DNA of 64,000 bases. Source: Zestomonas insulae. GTDB lineage: Bacteria; Pseudomonadota; Gammaproteobacteria; Pseudomonadales; Pseudomonadaceae. Of this stretch, positions 58,880-64,000 are shown piece by piece. The stretch is taken from assembly GCF_016901015.1 (NCBI RefSeq), contig NZ_JAFEUP010000007.1, positions 180,170 to 244,169 on the forward strand, written 5' to 3'. The position numbers were made by a program, and so were the translations under genes. The number at the start of each line of letters is the position of its first letter. Position 1 is the stretch's first letter. Under the pieces are notes generated by a model. That model was not told the DNA's origin, ran no database searches, and saw nothing but the letters and a program-made list of their open reading frames with translations.

Positions 58880-61800
58880 ATGAAAGCCTCGTTTGCCGCC
58901 GTCACCGCAGTCCTCCGCAAGACCTGGGTGTGGAGCCTGGCGCTGGTCCTCTTTCTCGCGCTGCTGATCTGGTTCGGCGGGCCGCTGCTGGCCGTCGACG
59001 ATGTCCGCTTCTGGGCCGACGCCGGCCACCGAGCACTGAGCATCTGTGCACTCAGCCTGATCTGGAGACTGAGCATGGTCTTCGCCAATGAACGCGCTCG
59101 CGTGCCCGCGAGCGATGATCACAGTGCGCCGCCACTGCAGCGCGGCACAGCGCTGATCGCCGCGGAACAGCGCGAATTGCGCCGCCGCTTCGGCCACGCG
59201 CTGCGCACCTTGCGTCGCTCGCGGCTGTACCGCGACCGCAGCGCGCACCAGCGCAGCCAGTTGCCCTGGTACCTGCTACTCGGCCCCAGCGGCGCGGGTA
59301 AAACCAGTCTGCTTTCCTGCGCGGGCCTCAAGCTGCCGTTAAATGATCGCGGCTCTCGCGCTCCCACCGATGCCAGCGAGCTGGAGTGCGCAGAGTGGTA
59401 CTTCGCCGATCACGCAGTGCTGCTGGATACTCCCGGTCGCTACCTGAGCCAACCGGATAATCGTGGCGATGCGCGCGCCTGGCTGCATCTGCTCGGTCTG
59501 CTGCGCAAACGCCGTGCCCGACCGCTGAACGGCGTGCTGCTGACCGTGCCGCTTGAGTGCCTGCTCAGCGATGACCCTCGCACGCTGGACACACTCGCTC
59601 GGCAGATCCGCCAGCGGCTGCAGGAGCTGTATCGTCAGCTGGCGGTGGAGCTGCCGATCTATCTGCTGCTGACCAAGACCGATAGCCTGCCGGGCTTCGA
59701 CGCCTACTTTGGCGGCCTGTCGCGCGACGAACGCGAGCAGGTGTTCGGCGCCAGCTTTGGCAAAGGCCAGGACGGCACCGATGCTCAGGTGATCCGCGAA
59801 GAGTTCGAGGCGCTGCTGCACCGCCTGCACAGCCAACTGATTCAGCGCCTGCATCAGGAACGCGACCTGCAGCGGCGCGGCCAACTGGTCGATTTCCCGC
59901 AGCAGCTCAGCCGCATCGGTGAGCATCTCGGCCTGCTGGTCGAACAGGCCTTAGCGAGCAATAGCTACCAGCACAGCGGTCACCTGCGCGGCTTCTACCT
60001 GACCAGCGCCGCGCCGCTGCCGGAAAGCAGCGCGCTGGCCGGGCAGCAGGACACCGGCCAACCACGCTTCATCCACCAACTGCTGAGCCGGGTGATCTTC
60101 CCGGAAGCTGAACTGGCCGGCCTCGAGCGCAGCGCAGCCCGGCGCATCGGCTGGAGCCAGCGCGCGCTGTATGCGCTGGCTTGCTGCAGTCTGCTGGCCT
60201 GCGGCGGCCTGTGGGCCAACGGCTTCATGGCCAACCAGCTGCGCTTTGAGCAGCTGCGCGAGATCACCGGCCAGCTTCAGCAACACCGTGAGGGGCTCGG
60301 CGCGCAGCATGATCTGCGCGCCATCGTCCCGCCGCTCGACAGCAGCTATGCCGCCACCCAGGTGTTCCCCCCGGCGGCGGCCGTACCCACCCTGCTGCGC
60401 AGTGGTCTGTATCAGGCGCAAGCGGTCAACCCCACGTTGCTCGACGCCTATCACCATGATCTCGAGCATCTGTTGCTGCCACACCTGGCCCAGCAGCTGG
60501 AAGGCCAACTGCGCAGCAGCCTGGACGATCGCGATCAGCTACTGGGCAACCTGCGCGCCTACCTGATGCTCGGCGTCGCGCAGCAGCGTGACCCGAGCTT
60601 CCTGCGCGCCTGGCTGGACGAGACCTGGAGCCAGCACTATGTCGGCAATGCCAAGCTGCAGCGACGCCTCGACGCGCACCTGCAACGTCTGCTGGCCCTG
60701 CCGTTCGCGCCCTACCCACTCGATGCCCAGCTGGTCGCGCAGGCGCGCGATGCCCTGCGCCGGCAACCGCTCGCCGAAGTGGTGTACCAACGCCTGCGCG
60801 ATCAGGCGCGCAACCTGCCGGACTATCGCCTGGCTGACCGATTGGGCGCCCAGGCAGCAATCTTCAGCGGCACCGACTTCGTGATTCCCGGCTTCTATAC
60901 CCAGCGCGGTTATCTGCAGATGCTCGTCGCCCAAAGTGGCGAGGTGATGCAGAACGTGTTGCAGGACAACTGGGTGTTCGGCAGCGACGACAGCCTTGGA
61001 GGAGCCGATCTGACACGCCTGCAGCGCGATGTCGAGCAACTCTACTTCCGCGACTACGCCGACCTATGGGGACAGGCCATTAACGCGCTGGCGCTGGAGC
61101 CGATTGGCAGCGCCGAACAGGGTGCCGAACAGCTAGCCGCGTTGAGCGCCGCCAACTCGCCGCTACTCACCCTGCTCGAGGAGGTGCGCAGCAATACGCG
61201 CTTCCCGGGTACGGAGGTGCTGGCCAGCGCCGCGACGCCGGCCGGCAATGTGCTGTCCACTGCAGTCGCCGAACAGGTGAAGAAGTTGGTCAGCTCCGGC
61301 GGAAGCAATAGCCCGCGTGCGGCCGTGCAACGGCGCTTCGCGCCGCTTCACCAACTGCTCGATGAGGCCGGTAGCCCGAGCGTCACCCTCAGCGCCGTGC
61401 TGCAGAACCTCGACGCCGTACAACAGCAACTGGCCGCGTTGGGCCGGGCCAGCGCCCCTGAGCAGGCCGCCTTCGACCTGGCGAAAGCGCGCATGGGTGG
61501 TGCACGCGACGGCTTGAGCCAACTACGCAGCAGCGCGCAGCGTCTGCCGCAACCCGTGGCCGGCTGGCTCGGCCTGCAGGCGGAAGACAGTTGGATGCTG
61601 ATCCTCAACGAGGCGCATCGCTTCATCGCGCAGCGCTACCAGAGCGAGCTGTATGGCAACTATCGCGGAGCGATCAAGCAACGCTATCCGTTCAGTGCGC
61701 ACAGCGACAGCGAGGTCGCCATCGCTGATTTCCGCGAGTTCTTTAAGCACCAGGGCGCCGTCGACCGCTTCTTCGCTGACTACCTGCAACCCTTTGTCAG

Positions 61801-62323
61801 CGACAGCCGCGGCGCGTACCAGGTGCGTCAGCTCGAAGGCCACGCACTGCCGCTGTCACGCGAACTGCTGGTGCAGATCAGCCGCGCCAATGCGATTCAG
61901 CGCGGCTTCTTCGCCGAGAATCCGGCCGAGCCGTTGGTGCTCTTCGAGCTAGAGCCGTACTCCCTGGACTCCAGCCTGGCACGCGCGGACTTCCGCTTTG
62001 GCGAGCAGCGTCTCGAGTACCGCCATGGGCCGATCGTGCAGACCGCATTCCGCTGGCCGGCGGCCTCGGGCGAGGGTCGCTCGAGCCTGGTGGTCGATGA
62101 CCTTAACGGACGCAAGCTCGGCATCGAGAAGAACAGCGGACCTTGGTCGCTGTTTCGCCTTCTCGATCTGATGGAGACCCAATCTCACAGTGGTCGCGAT
62201 GTGCTGATGGTCAAGGCTAATCTCGCCGGGCTGCACGCCAACTTCTTGCTGCACAGCCAGCGCGCGCCGAATCCCTTCGATCTCACTGCGCTACGCCATT
62301 TCAAGCTGCCGGCGGCACTATGA
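58880..62323 (+). CDS. tssM: T6SS inner-membrane protein TssM (IcmF-like)
   Basis: TssM is the large trans-envelope subunit. The 1147 residues have two N-terminal helices (about 15-37 and 48-66) and a cytoplasmic GTPase/ATPase-like domain with Walker A GPSGAGKT (135-142) and DTPGRY near 194. A third helix lies near 430-452. The long periplasmic IcmF-related region ends with the VRQLEGHALPL-type and C-terminal beta domains that bind TssJ. Start ATG 58880 is 17 bases after tssL. Confidence 0.97.
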   Translation: MKASFAAVTAVLRKTWVWSLALVLFLALLIWFGGPLLAVDDVRFWADAGHRALSICALSLIWRLSMVFANERARVPASDDHSAPPLQRGTALIAAEQRELRRRFGHALRTLRRSRLYRDRSAHQRSQLPWYLLLGPSGAGKTSLLSCAGLKLPLNDRGSRAPTDASELECAEWYFADHAVLLDTPGRYLSQPDNRGDARAWLHLLGLLRKRRARPLNGVLLTVPLECLLSDDPRTLDTLARQIRQRLQELYRQLAVELPIYLLLTKTDSLPGFDAYFGGLSRDEREQVFGASFGKGQDGTDAQVIREEFEALLHRLHSQLIQRLHQERDLQRRGQLVDFPQQLSRIGEHLGLLVEQALASNSYQHSGHLRGFYLTSAAPLPESSALAGQQDTGQPRFIHQLLSRVIFPEAELAGLERSAARRIGWSQRALYALACCSLLACGGLWANGFMANQLRFEQLREITGQLQQHREGLGAQHDLRAIVPPLDSSYAATQVFPPAAAVPTLLRSGLYQAQAVNPTLLDAYHHDLEHLLLPHLAQQLEGQLRSSLDDRDQLLGNLRAYLMLGVAQQRDPSFLRAWLDETWSQHYVGNAKLQRRLDAHLQRLLALPFAPYPLDAQLVAQARDALRRQPLAEVVYQRLRDQARNLPDYRLADRLGAQAAIFSGTDFVIPGFYTQRGYLQMLVAQSGEVMQNVLQDNWVFGSDDSLGGADLTRLQRDVEQLYFRDYADLWGQAINALALEPIGSAEQGAEQLAALSAANSPLLTLLEEVRSNTRFPGTEVLASAATPAGNVLSTAVAEQVKKLVSSGGSNSPRAAVQRRFAPLHQLLDEAGSPSVTLSAVLQNLDAVQQQLAALGRASAPEQAAFDLAKARMGGARDGLSQLRSSAQRLPQPVAGWLGLQAEDSWMLILNEAHRFIAQRYQSELYGNYRGAIKQRYPFSAHSDSEVAIADFREFFKHQGAVDRFFADYLQPFVSDSRGAYQVRQLEGHALPLSRELLVQISRANAIQRGFFAENPAEPLVLFELEPYSLDSSLARADFRFGEQRLEYRHGPIVQTAFRWPAASGEGRSSLVVDDLNGRKLGIEKNSGPWSLFRLLDLMETQSHSGRDVLMVKANLAGLHANFLLHSQRAPNPFDLTALRHFKLPAAL

Positions 62324-63042
62324 ATGGGCTCTGGCGTAGCAGTGCGCGCACCGCCGTAGGTAATGTGCGCCACCGCAACGAAGACGCCGTGCTCGATCGA
62401 CCTGAGCATGGAGTCTGGGCAGTGGCAGATGGTCTTGGTGGCCATCAGCAGGGCGATCTGGCCAGTCGATTGGTTGTCGAACATCTGGCGGTGTTGCCGC
62501 ATTGCGCGGACCTGGATGAGCGCGTGAGCCGGGCGCAGGATTGCCTGCAACGCCTCAACCGGCATCTCACCCAGGAGCTGACCCTGAGCGCCGGTCAGCA
62601 ACCGGCAGTGATTGGTAGCACAGTGGTCGCGCTCTTCGCCGATGCGGGACGCGGCATCTGCCTATGGGCCGGCGACAGCCGCTGTTATCTGCGGCGCAAC
62701 GGCCACCTTTATCAGCTCTCCAAGGATCATTCGCTCGCACAGCAACTCGTCGACCAGCAACAGCTCAGCGCCAGCGCAGCAGCCGACTACCCAGGCGCCG
62801 GCGGGCTGCTCCGCGCCATCGGTGCGACTCCGGAACTGCAGCTTGAGCGCTGCGAGTTCGCCATCTATCCCGGCGATGCCTTGTTGCTGTGCAGCGACGG
62901 TCTTTATCAGGAGCTGACACAGTACGAATTGAGCGCAGCATTACAGCAGCCAACCCCGCAGCAAGCCGTGCGGCTCATGTTCGACGCGGTACTCGCCGGC
63001 GAGGCGCGTGACAACATCGGTGCGGTGGTGATTCATCGATGA
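62320..63042 (+). CDS. PP2C-type Ser/Thr phosphatase of the T6SS (Stp1/PppA-like)
   Basis: A metal-dependent protein phosphatase that reverses T6SS kinase signalling. It is 240 residues with PP2C motifs GNVRHRNEDAVL near residue 10, VADGLGGHQQGDLAS, AGDSRCYL near 117, CSDGLYQE near 191 and DNIGAVV near the end, so the metal-binding aspartates are intact. Its ATG overlaps the tssM stop and its own stop overlaps the kinase start, consistent with one translational unit. Confidence 0.94.
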   Translation: MNGLWRSSARTAVGNVRHRNEDAVLDRPEHGVWAVADGLGGHQQGDLASRLVVEHLAVLPHCADLDERVSRAQDCLQRLNRHLTQELTLSAGQQPAVIGSTVVALFADAGRGICLWAGDSRCYLRRNGHLYQLSKDHSLAQQLVDQQQLSASAAADYPGAGGLLRAIGATPELQLERCEFAIYPGDALLLCSDGLYQELTQYELSAALQQPTPQQAVRLMFDAVLAGEARDNIGAVVIHR

Positions 63043-63986
63043 CTCCAGAGCCTCCAGTGCCTAGCAATCAGAACCTCACCTATTTGGCCTTCGCCAATAC
63101 GGGGCACGATGCCGCCAAGCCTCGCGCCAATGAAAGTATCCGAGCGCTTCCCGAGCTGCTCTGTGGACGTTATCGAATCGATCGCCTGCTCGGCCTCGGC
63201 GGTATGGGGGCGGTTTACCAAGCGCGCGATCTGCTGCGCGAACAGTTTGGTGAGCCAGAACCCTACGTGGCCCTGAAGGTCCTCAATGAGGAGCTGCTCG
63301 CGTATCCCGACGCCAACCGGCTGCTTCATCGCGAGTTCGCTTTGCTCAGCCGCCTGCGCCACCAGCACGTGGTGCGACCCTTAGGTTTTGAGATCGACCC
63401 GAGCAGCGAGCGCGGCTTCTTGACGCTGGAGTTGCTCAAGGGCCACACACTTGACCAGCTGCTCGACGAGCATCCAGAGGGATTGCCGTGGCCCGCACTC
63501 CAGGAGGTGGCTCTGCCGTTGTTGGACGCGCTGCAGCATGCTCACGCACAAGGTGTACTGCATGGCGATATCAAACCCAGCAATGTCATGTGCTCCGAGC
63601 ACGGCATATGCCTATTTGATTTCGGCCTGGGCAGCGCATCGAGCAAGCTTCGCCGCGTCTGCGGCAAACCACTTGCAGCTTGGACGCCCCGTTATGCGGC
63701 CCCGGAGCTATTCGAGGGCGCCTCACTCGGCTGCACCGCAGATATTTACGCAGTCAGTTGCCTGCTCTACCAGTTGAGCCGTGGCTGGCTGCCGTACCGA
63801 CAGCTCAATGCCAAGCAAGCTCGTGCGATGCAATTGCAGCCAGACGTGCCGCCCGGCTTACCACGCGCCGTGTGGCGGGCGCTGCGCAGCGGCCTGGCTT
63901 TCGAGCAGGAGAAACGCTGCTCGCTGGGTGAGTTGTTGGGCACTTTCGCAGCAAAGCCTCGCGGACGCTGGTACCCACGCTGGTAA
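63039..63986 (+). CDS. Hanks-type Ser/Thr kinase of the T6SS (Stk1/PpkA-like)
   Basis: A 315-residue cytosolic kinase. The glycine-rich loop is LGLGGMGAVY (about 50-60) and the lysine is in VALKVL (about 80). The catalytic loop reads HGDIKPSN (about 175-182), with glycine in place of the usual arginine (HRD). DFG is in LFDFGLG (about 194) and APE in YAAPELF. No membrane helix or periplasmic domain follows, unlike PpkA of the H1 system. It probably phosphorylates the FHA-linked partner to control assembly. It is the last gene of the cluster in this window. Confidence 0.93.
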   Translation: MTPEPPVPSNQNLTYLAFANTGHDAAKPRANESIRALPELLCGRYRIDRLLGLGGMGAVYQARDLLREQFGEPEPYVALKVLNEELLAYPDANRLLHREFALLSRLRHQHVVRPLGFEIDPSSERGFLTLELLKGHTLDQLLDEHPEGLPWPALQEVALPLLDALQHAHAQGVLHGDIKPSNVMCSEHGICLFDFGLGSASSKLRRVCGKPLAAWTPRYAAPELFEGASLGCTADIYAVSCLLYQLSRGWLPYRQLNAKQARAMQLQPDVPPGLPRAVWRALRSGLAFEQEKRCSLGELLGTFAAKPRGRWYPRW

Positions 63987-64000
63987 GCGGCGAGCAAAAC

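Overview
This 64 kb window is GC-rich, densely coding chromosomal DNA from a gammaproteobacterium, almost certainly a Pseudomonas. The evidence is protein-level and positional. The order pyrE-crc / rph / yicC-gmk-rpoZ-spoT-ridA / oxyR-recG / HU-rubredoxin reductase-rubredoxins / ubiC-ubiA / phoB-phoR / phoU-pstBACS is the Pseudomonas core arrangement (recalled, not searched). crc and the very long pstA and pstC genes are also typical of the genus. No tRNA, rRNA, CRISPR array, insertion sequence or prophage gene was seen.

Bases 1-10,000 are housekeeping: the 3' part of argB, a small thioesterase, a DUF4124 protein, pyrE diverging from crc, a DUF4870 membrane protein, RNase PH (rph) diverging from yicC-gmk, then rpoZ, spoT, ridA and a lipoprotein. 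Bases 10,000-19,600 hold an atypical SDR, the exbB-exbD-tonB energy-transducing operon, oxyR, recG, a YbaK-HDOD fusion, a DUF2059 protein, a small SCP2-like protein and an HU-type DNA-binding protein.

Bases 19,800-25,100 are the most unusual core segment. Rubredoxin reductase and two rubredoxin genes are present, but a separate module lies between the rubredoxins. It consists of a membrane di-iron desaturase, an orphan NitT/TauT-type solute-binding protein and a sugar-phosphate isomerase-like protein, with a divergent winged-helix regulator. The divergent spacer holds two matching TGCA-N4-TGCA inverted repeats that look like operators.

Bases 25,300-42,000 carry ubiquinone genes (ubiC, ubiA) and the phosphate regulon: phoB-phoR, then phoU-pstB-pstA-pstC-pstS on the minus strand. 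A CorC/HlyC protein, an M23 peptidase and a response regulator lie between them. Good Pho boxes precede pstS (four half-sites in phase) and pstC, with a weaker one before phoB. PstC and PstA both carry large soluble insertions. A REP-like inverted pair separates pstA from pstB. An MFS transporter, a YciA-like thioesterase and a hexose-6-phosphate mutarotase follow.

Bases 43,641-63,986 are a complete type VI secretion core operon on the plus strand: tssA-tssB-tssC-tssE-tssF-tssG-clpV-sigma54 activator-mini-lipoprotein-fha-tssJ-tssK-tssL-tssM-PP2C phosphatase-Ser/Thr kinase. This is the gene order of the P. aeruginosa H2-type locus. hcp, vgrG, PAAR and effector genes are not in the window. The operon is led by a 326-base AT-rich spacer with two perfect TTAATTAA-centred palindromes. 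Its genes are tightly packed, several with coupled stop/start junctions.
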